Below are positions 10,975-22,633 of a DNA stretch of 64,000 nucleotides, piece by piece (position 1 is the stretch's first letter; each line of letters begins with the position of its first letter). The notes beneath the pieces were generated by a model that was not told where the DNA came from, did not search any database, and saw only the letters and a list, made by a program, of their open reading frames with translations. The translations under genes and the position numbers were made by a program. This DNA comes from Gambelia wislizenii (Eukaryota > Chordata > Lepidosauria > Squamata > Crotaphytidae). The stretch covers positions 82,739,001 to 82,803,000 of the forward strand of contig JAUMIR010000004.1 in assembly GCA_030847615.1 (NCBI GenBank). The letters run 5' to 3'.

Positions 10975-11795
10975 GTTGAACATTAGAAAACAAAAATAAT
11001 GACCATAGATTATTTATATAAATTTAAAGGAGACAATTAAGACATTGAAATTGTTCAAGATTTTCCATACTTTGGCTCAGTCGTTAATCAGAATGGATCA
11101 GTCAAGAAATCTCAAATGATCTGATTTTCTTCCTTTCTTCACTGTCCAGCTTTCACAAGCATTCATAAAAATGGAAAATATGACTGCATGGGCCATCCTA
11201 ACTTTAGTATTCAATGATATATCTTGATGCTTCAAGATCTTGTCTAGTGCCTTCATAGCTACCCTTCCAAGTCCTAGTCTTCTTCTAAGGGCAGTTATGA
11301 AGGAACTAGACAAGATCTAAAGTGTAAAGGTATATCATTGAATACTCAGGTTAGGATGGTCCATGCAGTCTTATTTCCCATTTCTATGAATGCTTGTGAA
11401 AGCTGGACAATGAAAAAAGGAAGAAAATAAACTCATTTGAGATGTGGTGCTGGAGAAGAGTTCTGTGGATACTAGAAAGACAAATAAATGAGTCCTGGAG
11501 CAATCAGGCCTGAACTCTCCCTAGAAGCAAAGATGACTAAACTGAGGCTGTCATATTTTGGCATATCATGAGAAGACATGAGTCACTGGAAAAGAGAATA
11601 ATGCTTGGTAAGGTGGAAGGAAGTAGGAAAAGAGGAAGACCTTCATTCCACATGGACAGACTCAATCAAGGAAGCCACGGCCTTAAGTCTGCAAGACCTG
11701 AGCAGGGCTGTTGATGATAGGGTGACTTGGAGATCTCTCATTCATAGGGTTGCCATGAGTCAAAGTCAACTTGAGGGCAGTAAACAACAATAAAA
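10975..11795 (+). mobile_element. RTE-BovB LINE 3' part with an internal inverted segment
   Basis: The plus strand carries RT C-terminal pieces ('EIVQDFPYFGSVVNQNGS' near 11045-11100, then 'CESWT-KK' at about 11395) and a BovB-type 3' end 'GCCATGAGTCAAAGTCAACT' with an AAC-rich tail at 11790. Between them, 11110-11256 is the minus-strand copy ('ALDKILKHQDISLNTKVRMA', 'CESWTVKKG') of the segment at 11297-11441, giving a 40-bp-loop foldback. Frames are broken. The 3' end matches the tails of the SINEs in this window. Confidence 0.8.
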
Positions 11796-13394
11796 CTTGG
11801 CATCCAGAATGGTCCTGAAATGGTTCATTATGGTGCACTTCACAAGTACTTGATACCATAAGCCTGAGTTCCTTATAATGTCAGTGACTGGAGATCTCCA
11901 TACATGCAAGGTAAATGTTAGCATAGCATCTCTAGGCCATACTACACTTTGTCTTCTAATCACAAAGTCACCAGTGCCTGATACAGCAATACATCATCAA
12001 CAATGAAGACACACCAGAAGCTTCTGTGTGCTTATAAAGCACGGCATGCAAATATGTATTAATCCTGTTCTAATATGATGTGTGCTTGTCTCTCCAGCAC
12101 TCACAGTTTTCTGAATTTCTTTCAGCACTTATCTTGTGTACACTATGTTCTACATTTCCCTCGATTGCCATTGGGTTCAGAGTTGGCTCCATGAGTCCCA
12201 TGCAGAATAGAACAGATCATGTTCAGATCAACACAGTAGCAGAATACATTGCAGGGGACTCATTTCTCCACTCTCCACACATTTATATTATACAGGTATG
12301 GCCCAATACATTTTGTTCTGTGAGATGGAACTGCAAATACAATCTGCCCTACCACCCAAGTAAAGGTGTGCAGTATCCAAAGCCATAGTAATTATTTTCA
12401 GGCATGAAGCAGAAAATCCAAGATGTCCCTCTTTTCAACCATAGCACTAAAAATATAATGACAATATATTAAATAACTAAAAAGTTGCTATCATGACACC
12501 TAAAATCTGCTGCCTGGTATGTGCAGTTCACTCTGCCACATGGGAGGGCCTGTCCTGATGTTACCCAACAGGAAACAGCTCTAGGTCTTTCTCATGCGAC
12601 CACTAGGTGGCAACATATTCTAATATTTACAACACAACTAGCCAAGGTGTCTTCTCTATTTCTTTGGTGCAATTTCAACATTACATTGGACTCTTCTTTT
12701 AAACGCAGATAGAGAAGCACACAACACGGTTCTCAAAACCTAAGATCTTTGCCCAACCTAAATCTAAATATCAGTTCAAATTATTATTTTAATGTGCATG
12801 CATTTCCAATCCACATTGTGGATCTGCTGAAATGGAAATACACTATTTGAAGCAGATAATCAGATTATACAAAATCCAGAAATACTCTTGTACTTTGTAG
12901 CAGCACTACATAAGGAGATGCAGGGTTCATACACAGGTCTCTAAAAACATCCTGTAAAGTAGTGATGTGCTAACCAGTCATGAGTTAAACTCAAAAGATC
13001 TTTTTCTACAGTACAGTACTCTCTCACTCTGCCTGACAGTTCCCACAGGTACAAAGATTTAGGTTTGTGACTTTTTCTGGCCTCATTTTTGACAAGTTTT
13101 CACAATATGCACTGAAAAGTGGAAAGAACTTTTAGGAAAAACATGCAGTTAGAAACTATCTGTGTCTTTTCTCATTACAACCACAAGCAAGGTAAGTTTT
13201 ACCTGACAAAGACAGATCAGGTTTGGCACAACTAGAAGACAGCAACCTTAGGGAAATCCAATATATGTTTAAAAACTGCATGGCAAGGTAAGATGATCCT
13301 TTTCAGCTTAATGTGAGATGAAAGGCAGACCTGAGCAAAGGACAAGAAACAATTGTAAAGTCCTTCAGTTCTCAAGTTCTTAAAATCAGTCAGC
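11796..13394. other. Intergenic, nothing recognised
   Basis: Short unrelated frames only. No repeat family or exon could be supported. Confidence 0.45.
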
Positions 13395-13575
13395 TTCAGC
13401 CTGCAATCCTATACCTGGGAATAAGGCCCAATGACCTCAGTCAGACTTATTCTAAACAGACATTAGAGGACTGCATTTTAAGATTAAGCATGTTTGCTTA
13501 ATAGGCTATAGCCCCCTTGAACACAGTGGGAATTATTTCTGAGTAACACACCAGGGACTGGGCTGTAATTCTGCA
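13395..13575 (+). repeat. Interspersed repeat fragment of unknown class
   Basis: Contains 'GCAATCCTATACCTGGGAAT', 'AACACAGTGGGAATTATTTC' and 'GAGTAACACACCAGGGACTG'. A partial copy is at 29440-29530 ('GCAGTTCTATAAACACATCC', 'GAGTAGATGTGTAAGATTGC'). This looks like a common short repeat whose class I cannot name. Confidence 0.4.
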
Positions 13576-13799
13576 GTCCTAAACATACTTCTATTTCTTA
13601 CCCTGTTCTCTGCTTTTTCTACCACCTTGCCCAATGAAGAGTTCTGAAGAACTCAAGGGTTTGCTGCTTTTGTGACATTTTGCTGGTTCTAAAAAAAAGG
13701 TATCGCTCAATTGTAGCTACCAATGTATTGACTGATGTGGCTATCTTTGTTATGTTTGTGTGTGTGTTTTACTGTATAATGTTACTTTAAATTCAGTGG

Positions 13800-14010
13800 G
13801 ACTTATATCTGAGTATTTTATTGATCTATTTGTTAAGTTTATATCACACCTTTTCTCAAATAAGCCCAATTTGCTTTATTTTCACAATGACCCTGTAAAG
13901 TAGAAGAGAGTAACTGGCTGAGAAAGAGGGAATGGTCCAAGATTACCCAGTGAGTTTCATGGTTCAATGGGGACCTTAATTTGGACCTCCCTGGCTAGCA
14001 TGGGACCGTT
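13800..14010 (-). mobile_element. MIR/tRNA-like SINE remnant
   Basis: Shares 'ACAATGACCCTGTAAAGTAG', 'AAGATTACCCAGTGAGTTTC' and the degraded tRNA-like head with 1920-2135. Reads on the minus strand. Confidence 0.5.
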
Positions 14011-14358
14011 CTGCACATTTTTTACTATTAGTTGCATCTGTTGGTTTGCAACAGAGCAAAGAAATTTCTCCTTATCCTTTCAACCTAACAACCTGTGGTG
14101 AAGGGGAGAGGGGCTGTACAGTTATAGGCAATTTAATGTTGTCTTGTGTTCCTTCCCATCCTCCTATCCCTCTACATGTGAGAAAAACTGAAACAATTTC
14201 AACTCAAAACATAATCCCTGCTGCTGGGATGGAGATGAAATGAATCAATGCTGCTGTTTTAGAAATGAGAAATGGCAAAATCAGATGCCTGATGAACTGA
14301 CCCTCATATAGGATAAGTGTAATTAAAAAAATTGAATGTTGAGAGATCAATATTTATA

Positions 14359-14425
14359 CAGGTTGAATATCCCTTATCCATAGTGCTTGTGACCAGAAAT
14401 CTTTTGGATTTTTTTTGGGGGGGGG

Positions 14426-14463
<38 letters not shown>

Positions 14464-14708
14464 GATATCTTAGAGATGGGACCGAAGTCTAAACAGAAAA
14501 TTTATTTATGTTTCGTATACACCTTATAGACAAAGTCTGAAGGTAATTTTATACACAATATTTTTAATAATGTTGTGCATGAAACAAAGTTTGTGTACAT
14601 TGAAGCATCAGAAAGTAAAGGTGTCACCATCGCAGCTACCCATGTGGACAATTTTGGATTTTGGAGTATTTAAAATTTTGGATTTCCTGATAAGGGATAC
14701 TCAACCTG
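14359..14708 (+). mobile_element. MER2/Tigger-like DNA transposon, complete, TA-flanked
   Basis: Left end CAGGTTGAATATCCCTTATCC and right end GATAAGGGATACTCAACCTG are inverted repeats, with TA on both sides. The interior has 'GAGATGGGACCGAAGTCT', 'ATGTTTCGTATACACCTTAT' and 'GTGCATGAAACAAAGTTTGT'. It closely resembles, from memory, the mammalian MER2 consensus. An (AT)n run is inserted at 14428-14461. Another copy, interrupted by a Harbinger-like element, starts at 52511. Confidence 0.85.
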
Positions 14709-14710
14709 TA

Positions 14711-15280
14711 ATTGACTGATTGATTGATTTTTAACATTAAAACTAATTCACAATCAAAGTGATATACATTCAGAAAATAAAGAAACAGAGAGAAGAAAAT
14801 GAGAGAAAAGAAATGGGGGAGTGACATATAACTAAAATATAGTAGGGCTCTGACCTCCCCAATCCTAACTGTAATGAAAAGAAAAATGAAAAATGTTATA
14901 AAACCATTAGAGGTCCAAGTAAACAATCCTACTAATTATTAATAACCATAACCACAGATTATTACATTGTTAGATTTCTTATTGCTCAAAAGGTTCATAA
15001 ACGGTTTCCAATCTTTAAAAAAAGTCTTCAATTGGCTTATCCTTTAGAACCCACATTGATGTGGCAATTTGGGCTAACTCAGCAACCTTAGCAATTCATT
15101 CTTTCACCACTGGTGTTTCAGTCCATTTCTAAGTTGGAGCAAGCAATGTTCTTGCTGCTGTTGTCATGCATCAAAGAATACATCTTACTATTGAGTTCTT
15201 TATCCAAAATGCCTAAACAAAACATTTCTGGTAACATTACAAAATCTACCTTTAATTTTTTTTTTTTTTGGATCAACATA
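14711..15280 (-). mobile_element. L1 LINE remnant, ORF2 C-terminus
   Basis: Joining short minus-strand frames gives an L1 ORF2 C-terminal pattern: a 'GILDKELNSK' segment, 'ARTLLA', 'W-ETPVVKEWI-KVAELAQIA', 'TSMWVLKDKPIEDFFKDWKP' and 'FMNLLSNKKSNNVIICGYG' ending in a stop near 14945, followed to the left by an A-rich 3' UTR. At least two frameshifts. It abuts the MER2-like element. Confidence 0.6.
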
Positions 15281-16147
15281 TACATTTTAGACCAGTAACT
15301 TTTTAGACCAGTAATCAGTCCACCACAGAATGTTGAGAGATCAATGTTGATTCATTTCACAGAAACATTTCTGCTGCTTCCCAGATTTAGCAGACTTCTG
15401 CTGGTTCAAGATTCACAAGACTCCCTCTATTCCAAATTACTCCAATGTTTTCTGTGACATTTTGACATAGGATGCTATCTGCCCTAGAGAAAGAATCTGA
15501 ATAATAAATTATATTTCAGCAGAAGGGGAAAACAAACACATCAGGAACATCCTCCATAGTGCAGAGGCAAATTTAAAAGTGCAGGCACTCTTTATGATTG
15601 TCTCCTCAGGGATGCCTATATGGAGAAACCAAAAATGTAGGCAGATGTGTTGCTCCCCTATCAACAAACCAGTTTTAGTAGTCTCATCTCTAATATCTTT
15701 TGTGAACCCAAAGGGTCTTAATTGCTCATTCAAATTCAGTCCAAGCCAAAATACTTTGCAAAGCAACAGTAGCTCATGACAATACTGTATATGTTGCTGG
15801 GAAAGCTCATGTCTCACTGTTGTGAAGGCTGCAGCTAAAATCAGAGGAAATGGGGTAGCAGATGACATCTTCCTCCCTGCCAATCAATACATCTGGCAAT
15901 TGGACTATATGAGTTCTGGTCCCATTACAACTCTGAGCATCCTCCAAAGAAGCCCATATCATATTCCCACAAGAGTTTTTTTTTTCACTACACATTATAA
16001 GCTGCTGGTGTAATTAATTTTATATTTCATTTTGGAGTTGACGTCCTTGAAATTTAGCCAGGTTACAATTGGCATATCATAGAACAGGAGTGTGTACTGA
16101 AATTTTAACCTGTGAAAAATGTGGGAATAATAATAATAATAATAATA
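15281..16147. other. Unassigned, possibly an older repeat
   Basis: A 124-codon frame (15883-15509, minus) has no family resemblance I can name and could be part of a degraded LINE. A short (TAA)n lies at 16126-16147. Confidence 0.35.
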
Positions 16148-17036
16148 TAGGTCACCTCCTGTATTGGCATCACCAATACCCATGGTTTCAGGTATCCATG
16201 GCTGAAAAAAAATAGGGACACATAACATAGAGTCATGCTGGAAAATGCCTAGAGAGGGATCCTCTCTAGGAATCACTAGGGAGATTTTCACACGGGGCCA
16301 AAATGCCCCGTTACTGCCCCGCTACCTCCTCTCCCGTTCCTGCCACGGAATAACATAAATCTTTCACACACTCACCTTAATTCCGCAGCAGGAACGGGCT
16401 CCCCCTCCCCTTGCTGGCCGGCTGTAAATGCAGCTGTCGTAACGCTGCTTTTACGACCGGCCGTCTGAAACGTTATCACGTTATCACGTGATAACGCCGG
16501 ACAGTAATTTAAAAAATAAAACTCCCCCAAACATAAAATCAGTTCACCAAGCACAAAAACACTCTTTAAATCACATAATCAAAACAGGGAGGGTAAAATA
16601 AAGGGTGTCACTTACCTGGATGTCCAGATCATACCAGGAAGTACTCGGAACGGACCTCCCCTCCATGGCTGTCATTTTGGAACAGGAACGGGGCTCCTGT
16701 TCGCACACCTGTGATTGCATTATAGCGACGGAACGGGAGGTCTATTCACGATGAAAAATCGTGATTACATTGTTCTGGAACAGTCACGGGAGTAGGATGG
16801 ATGCAGGACAGAACGGGGTCAACGTCGTCCGAAAGGGAAAACCTTTCCCGACCCTGTTCTGTTCCTGCCATGGGATATATAGCCCGTGTGAAAATCTCCT
16901 AGGTCTTTCAGTGCAACTCTTTGGTATGTTTGTACTGGAAGTCCTTTATTTTAATAGGGTTTGCTGTTATCCACGGTTTCACTTATAAACGGTAAGTCCA
17001 GGATACGATAAGCCTATGGATACAGGAGGGTGACTT

Positions 17037-17037
<1 letters not shown>
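16148..17037. mobile_element. Mariner-type MITE interrupted by a second TIR element
   Basis: Outer ends 'GGTCACCTCCTGTATTGG' (left) and 'ATACAGGAGGGTGACTTG' (right) are imperfect inverted repeats with TA on both outer sides. The inside parts (16148-16276 and 16903-17037) contain 'CCATGGTTTCAGGTATCCAT' and 'GTTATCCACGGTTTCACTTA', like the elements at 26420 and 29611. Confidence 0.75.
16280..16899. mobile_element. TIR DNA transposon with TAG target duplication, nested
   Basis: Perfect 17-bp inverted ends GGAGATTTTCACACGGG. TAG stands immediately outside each end (16277-16279 and 16900-16902), a 3-bp target duplication. It is GC-richer than the surroundings, with 'AATGCCCCGTTACTGCCCCG' near the left and 'ACGGGGTCAACGTCGTCC' near the right. 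No transposase. It inserted into the mariner-type MITE described above. Confidence 0.8.

Positions 17038-17038
<1 letters not shown>

Positions 17039-17071
<33 letters not shown>
17039..17071. repeat. (TAA)n microsatellite
   Basis: Eleven tandem TAA units next to the right end of the mariner-type MITE. Confidence 0.95.
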
Positions 17072-17105
17072 TTCTTTCCTGATTTTTTCCCAGTACTTAA
17101 GGAGG

Positions 17106-17345
17106 CTTGTTGTTAACCTTCAAGTCATTTCCGACTTATGGTAACCATAGAGTGAACCTATCACAGTGTTTTCTGGATGAGATTTGGTCAGAGAGGGGGT
17201 TGCCATTGTCTTCTTTGGAGGCTCAGAGAGTATGACTTGCCCAAGGTCACCCAGTGGGTTTCCATGACAGTGAGTGGAGATTTGGACACTGTTCTCAAGA
17301 GCTATAGTCCAACACTCAAACCACTTCACCATACTGGCTCTCTAA
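17106..17345 (-). mobile_element. Sauria-type tRNA SINE
   Basis: On the minus strand the tRNA-related head ('GAGCCAGTATGGTGAAGTGG') is at the right and the 3' part ending 'ATAAGTCGGAAATGACTTGA' then AAC repeats is at the left. The 3' end matches BovB at 11760-11795. Confidence 0.8.
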
Positions 17346-17814
17346 GGCAGCTTACAAATGATTAAAACCAGTACAGATTAAAAATATACCAAAACCTCCA
17401 TAAAAATATATACAGGCACAACTCAGTTAATAAAGTCCCTGACAATGAAGCTTCTTTTTAACAAAGTCTTTTACACCCACCAGTCCAGTTTCCTATTTGT
17501 CCTCTGTCTAGCTGGAAGTTTTTTTAGCAGCATTGGAATTGGGAAGATAATGAAGGAGGGCAGAAGAAACACAGACTTTTGGTGTTGGGTTGCAATAAAT
17601 GCTTGAGCTGGGAAAGAGTGGGATTCTACTCTAGCTGATCCTACTGTAGCCTTGTGTGCCTGCCTACAATAGCCTACAAATGGTAAAAATAGATCTCAAA
17701 CTTCGGCCCTCAAAATTAATAGACTGTTAATGTGCTCCAATGCAAAATTTTGGCCACAGAATTTATGGTGGATTTGGTCCCCCTCCTTCCAAATACTGCA
17801 TATTTCTGCGGGAT

Positions 17815-18050
17815 GCCATTAGCAATAGCAATAGCATTGATATTTATATACTGCTTGTCAGTACCAAAGCACACCCTAAGCAGTTTTACAATGTATTAGC
17901 TATTGCCCCCAACAAGCTGGGTACTCATTTTATCCTCCTACGGAAGGATGGAAGGCTGAGTCAACCTTGGAGCCCTCTGGGATTGAACTCATAATACTGT
18001 GGCTTGCATTACTGGCATGGATACTGCACCACCAGGGCCACCTGTTATTA
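17815..18050 (-). mobile_element. SINE-like repeat
   Basis: Contains 'GCAATAGCAATAGCATTGAT', 'ATTGCCCCCAACAAGCTGGG', 'GGAAGGATGGAAGGCTGAGT' and a degenerate tRNA-like head near the right end. From memory this is a common squamate SINE; the name is not certain. Confidence 0.5.
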
Positions 18051-18151
18051 AGATGGGTTGTATTCTCCTCGAATTCTATGAGGAAGATTTTCAACGTTTA
18101 TAGACAACCCCATAGACAGACTGCTTCCTCAGATGCTTGTTAACTGAGGTA

Positions 18152-18388
18152 CAGTGGGCCCTTGGTATCCGCTGGACTTTGGTTCCAGGACCCCCCGTGG
18201 ATACCAAAGTCTGTGGATGCTCAAGTCCCATTACATACAATGGCATAGTAAAATGGTGTCCCTTATATAAATTGGTGAACAGCAAGGTTTGTTCTTTGGG
18301 GGGGGGGGAATTGGGGGGAGGAGAATATTTTCAAGCCGTGGTTGGCTGAATCTGTGGATAAACAATCTGTGGATAGGAGGGCTGACTG
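18152..18388 (+). mobile_element. Mariner/Tigger-type MITE, TA-flanked (copy 2)
   Basis: Begins CAGTGGGCCCTTGGTATCCG, ends GGGCTGACTG, TA on both sides. It shares the 'CCCCGTGGATACCAAAGTC' and 'AATGGCATAGTAAAATGGTG' core with 2760-2989. A run of G at 18297-18308 lies inside. Confidence 0.85.
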
Positions 18389-18390
18389 TA

Positions 18391-18597
18391 TGTGCATGTG
18401 CCTCCATGTCACCTGTCAACTTATGGCAACCCCATGAATTTCATAGGCAGGGAATAATCAGAGGTGGTTTTGCTAGTTCCTTTCTCTAAAATATACCCTA
18501 CAGCACCTGGTATTTGTTAGTGGTCTCCCATTCAAGTACTAACCAGGGCTGACCCTGCTTAGCTTCCAAGATCAGAGAGGATCCGGTATAACTATAC
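18391..18597 (-). mobile_element. 5S-rRNA-derived SINE
   Basis: The minus strand from 18597 reads like the 3' two thirds of 5S rRNA: 'GATCTTGGAAGCTAAGCAGG', then 'CCTGGTTAGTACTTGAATGG', 'GAGACCACTAACAAATACC' and 'GGTGCTGTAGGGTATA'. These are the internal control region and loop E/D of 5S rRNA. A non-5S tail follows to the left. It is a retroposed element, not a 5S gene: the first 5S bases and terminator are not intact. Confidence 0.85.
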
Positions 18598-18599
18598 AT

Positions 18600-21500
18600 T
18601 TAAACAAATAATCTCAAAGTTGAACTTGTTTACAATTCATTAAAAAACAATATAAAAATCAACAAAATAGAAAAAAAAACTGTTGCATGACAATGACCAT
18701 CTTTATAAATAAACCAAGTCATGAGTTCTGTGGTTTTTCGTTCTGTACCCTGTTGTCTCGCTGTGTTGACTTTTGAAGTTAGCATTTTAAAGATGAATTC
18801 ACTAATTTTTCTCATGGCTGCTGTAATTTCTTTTACAAAAGGTTCTGTTTTGAAAAAGAAAGTTGGGGGGGTTCACAATACTATTATGAAAAATGGAAAA
18901 TATGGGAACCTGAGGAGACATGAATCCAATTCATGTTTACCTGTTTCATTGTTTCCTCACTCTTACCATTGTGATTATTGCTTTAAAAAAACCCACACAC
19001 ATACATACCAGGAAAGCCCCCGAGCTCATGCTTTGGCTCAAGAAGTTAAGTCTATTTAAGTTAAGTGTATTTCAGCATTAATGCAGTTATAAGGCTTTGA
19101 CACTTTGGGGACGGGCACCAATAAGCAGTGGCTTTCTCTTGAGTCACTTCTCCCAAGTAGAACACGAGCGTATTGTTGGCGTGCAAATTGCCCACTCTGA
19201 GGGGGTGGATGCCACAGGGCAGAAATGTGGCATCCACCAAAGGCGAGGAATCTATTTCTTTTGCCTACATGGCTCCTTGAGTCCTCCTAGCATTTTTGCT
19301 TAGTGACCTCTCTCCCTCTCTTTCTCTTTGATCATTGAGGTAACTCAGAAGAAGCCTATTGCTACTTGTTCTGGCAATTTGGTTTGTGGCTGCAGTCTCA
19401 CAACAAGGGGAATCCACACAACACAAATAATGCAGTTTGAAACTGGATTATTTGCGTAGCTCTTTCCTATGGAATCCTGGGATTTGTAGTTTTATAAGGT
19501 ATTTTGCCTTCTCTGACAAAGAGTGCTGGTGCCTCACCAAACTACAAATCTCAGGATTCGATAGGAAGGAGCCATGCAAATAATCCAGTTTCACTGGATT
19601 ATTTTTCTAGTGTGGATGCCTCTGCCAGAGTAGTGCTGGAGAAGGAGCCTGTGCAACTCAGTATGACTGCTTTGCCTCTCATCCCATTTCTTCATGTAGA
19701 GCTCTATAAAGCGGGTGGATAGACTGGATTATGAACAATTTTAACTGGAGCCATCAACTTTGGATTTTTACACTCTCTGGCCCTCTCAGGATCAAATCGG
19801 GTGGGGTGGAGTGTTGCCATATAGCTGATCCGAATCAATGCTGATATTTTAGAAAGAGGAAAATCATAAACCATTTTCTGTTGATGACTTTATGAATTTC
19901 ATGCAGGATAACAGACAAATTATTTTGCAGGTTTGGGATTTGGAGAGGTCAGTGTTGATTCATTTCAAAACCGATTTTTCTACTAGTCCTCAAATGTAAC
20001 AAATGTCTTGACAACCAAATGACACGTAATATCTGCCCTGGCATTTCTGAATGGCATTGTGTCTATTCTGGCAATTACTCAAGGAAGAGATCAGATGGTG
20101 ATAAATTACATTGCACTTGAATTTTCTATTCTGTTACAGAAAAAAACCCAGGATAAAAATAATGCAATTTTTAAAATTCTTGCCTGGACTTTTGTGTAGT
20201 AGAAGCCTCAAATGAAATCATATAAAAGTATATACAACCAAGCATATCACAGAGTCACCAGAATATATCTGAGGAAGAAAGACAGAGAGAGTGGAAAATG
20301 CATTTTTCTGAAGGAGAAATAATGCAATGCCATATTTCATATTACCATGTTGGAGAAAGGGTGTTTTAAACTTCCGAATGGACGAGATGGCTGGGGAATG
20401 AGATGGTTCCAAAGTTAGTTTTTTAGAAGGAGTATCTGCTCCTCATTGGTCAGATGCTTAAGGAAAACTTTATCTTGTTCCCCTTATATCCCTAATCCTG
20501 GCAAATATACCTGTGATAGTGGTACAAAATTGCTGCCAGTTTGGCTAAAACAGCATTTTGTGTGCGTATATACTGTATAATGGGCTGCATCAACTTTTAT
20601 CCAAATCAGTAGAAGGATGAAGTAGTAGCTTTTTGAGGGTTAATTTTGGTTTTATGAGAGTTTTCATAGGTAAAGTCTCCATCAGATGTAGGAACAGACA
20701 GAAGCAAGGCGGAGCAGGCAGCTATACAAGCAGGTACAAACTGAGCATTCCACTTTCATGTAAAGAGGTATCTGCAGAATACAAGTGGTATTAAACATGG
20801 CAAGCAAGAATGGAAGATAGCTCCAAAGTATGTGTGTAATGGGCATTGAACCTGTAATTTTCCATTCAAAGTCATAAAGACGCATTCTGTTTGTCCCCTG
20901 TGAGAGAGGCTATTATGAGGTCTGTAACATTGTCTCCAGGGAAGTTTAAATGCTTACCATACAGGTGTCATAAAGTTTTTGGTTTTCATACCATTTTTTG
21001 TTATGTGATACTGTTGCTGAACCTGTTGACAAACCTATTACTAAGCACCAAATGTGACTTCAGGTTGACTCTTAAGTTATGGCAATCATCGTAAGGTTTT
21101 CTTGGCAAGATTTTTTAAGGTTCACCAAAACCTATATAAGGCTGTAAATCAAAATCACACTTTTAACAGATTGTATATCATAATTAGTCAGCACTGGTTT
21201 TACTCTAGTCACATTTCTGTTTTTTTGCTTTTTCTGTTTCAGACATACCTTGCTTGGTTTTGTTTTAAGCCAACAGTGGGATCTGTTAAAAAAAAAAAAA
21301 AGCAATGAGCTCTCTCTTGTCTGTAGCAAAATAGCATTGATTATTCTTTTTAATAATAGTGTGATAGACTGTAAGCTGGAGTACATATGCAGTTTGATCC
21401 ATGTCAGCTGTTATGGCTCTGTCCTACAGAAATGTGGGGTTGAGAGTTTGGCAAGGTACTTGGAATTCTCTGCTAGGGATTATGGGCTCAAAGGCACCTG

Positions 21501-22088
21501 GAAATTCTGAGTCCACCTTCCCAAGCCACTCATTTTCACCTGTCTCATTGCAGGACCTCAAGGTTCTAAGGTAAATGAAGTAGATCCTTCAAGCCTAAAA
21601 TTTCCTTACACCTTCCCTAGAAGAACAGATACAATCAGACAGATAAATTTCAATCATGTTGTGATTTAATGAATGGATAAAGGGTCATTTGAGAGCAATG
21701 GCCAATTTAGATTTGAAAATGTAAAATGACTGGAACAGTACATCTACTACAGTCCCACATATTACCTGAATTATTTGTGAATTCACTGTTGTTATGTTTG
21801 TAGAGATTTCTTGTTTTGTTTATGACATAAAAATCAGAGCTTGATCTCTCTCTCATGCACATGCACACACACACACAGAGTTTTAGATTTACATTTTTAA
21901 TCAAAATTAAGAAAGCTCTAAGAAACCTAGATATAAGGGAAATGGTAAATAATTTTTGAACAATTTCACAAAAACAGATTTGTAATTATGTATTGAGCTT
22001 TAATTAAGCATACAAGATTCGGTAGAGCCCCCCCCCCCCCGCTTGTCTTACTGCTTTAAAGAATATCTGCTATAGAAGTACATTATCA
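18600..22088. other. Intergenic with one palindromic MITE
   Basis: At 19420-19615 two inverted arms occur ('AATCCTGGGATTTGTAGTTT' with 'AAACTACAAATCTCAGGATT', and 'GAAACTGGATTATTTGCG' with 'AATAATCCAGTTTC'), the core of a hAT-like MITE. A similar fragment is at 21425-21500. Short simple repeats lie near 21285, 21865 and a C run at 22028-22040. No gene is supported. Confidence 0.5.
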
Positions 22089-22094
22089 TTTATT
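22089..22094 (-). terminator. Candidate GPR25 poly(A) signal
   Basis: AATAAA on the minus strand about 540 nt beyond the GPR25 stop codon. It is the first clear hexamer seen in that direction; use is not shown. Confidence 0.35.
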
Positions 22095-22633
22095 TTCCTT
22101 TCATACTAATTTACACATTTTCAATGAGCAATCAAGACCTATTCATCAAATTGGCAAAAACTGTACAAAAATCCAAAAATGGGGGTGGGGAAAGCATATA
22201 TAATTGGACATAAAGCAAAGCCATTCATATTTCAATAGCAGATACAGTTGTCATTACAGGTCAGTCCTATTCAATTCTGGAATATCTCAATTTTATCCAG
22301 CTGGAATAACTTTATAAAGGTTAGCAGATGTTAAACCTCTGTTCTTATCATGCAATAGAAATTGGGGTCGCAGTATATAAGTGGGAGTTGATTTTATGCA
22401 TACACCTTAGGAATAATAATAAAACAGATTATTTTCATATTGTAATTTACAGCAGATAGTCAAAATATATCCTTTTTCCAGCCATACTTAATACAAGCTT
22501 CATATCATCTCCCTCCCCTCTTCTTCATAATCAACATAACTCAGAAATCCTGTGGATGCTCTCAGCAGTCCAAGCCAAAAGCATGCCAAATCTTGGAGGG
22601 TTATAAACCTACCCAGCCTCTACCATTTGTGTC

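Noticed and set aside
18391..18597. A 5S rRNA gene
   Set aside because: The 5' part and terminator are missing and a SINE tail is attached; it is a retroposed copy.
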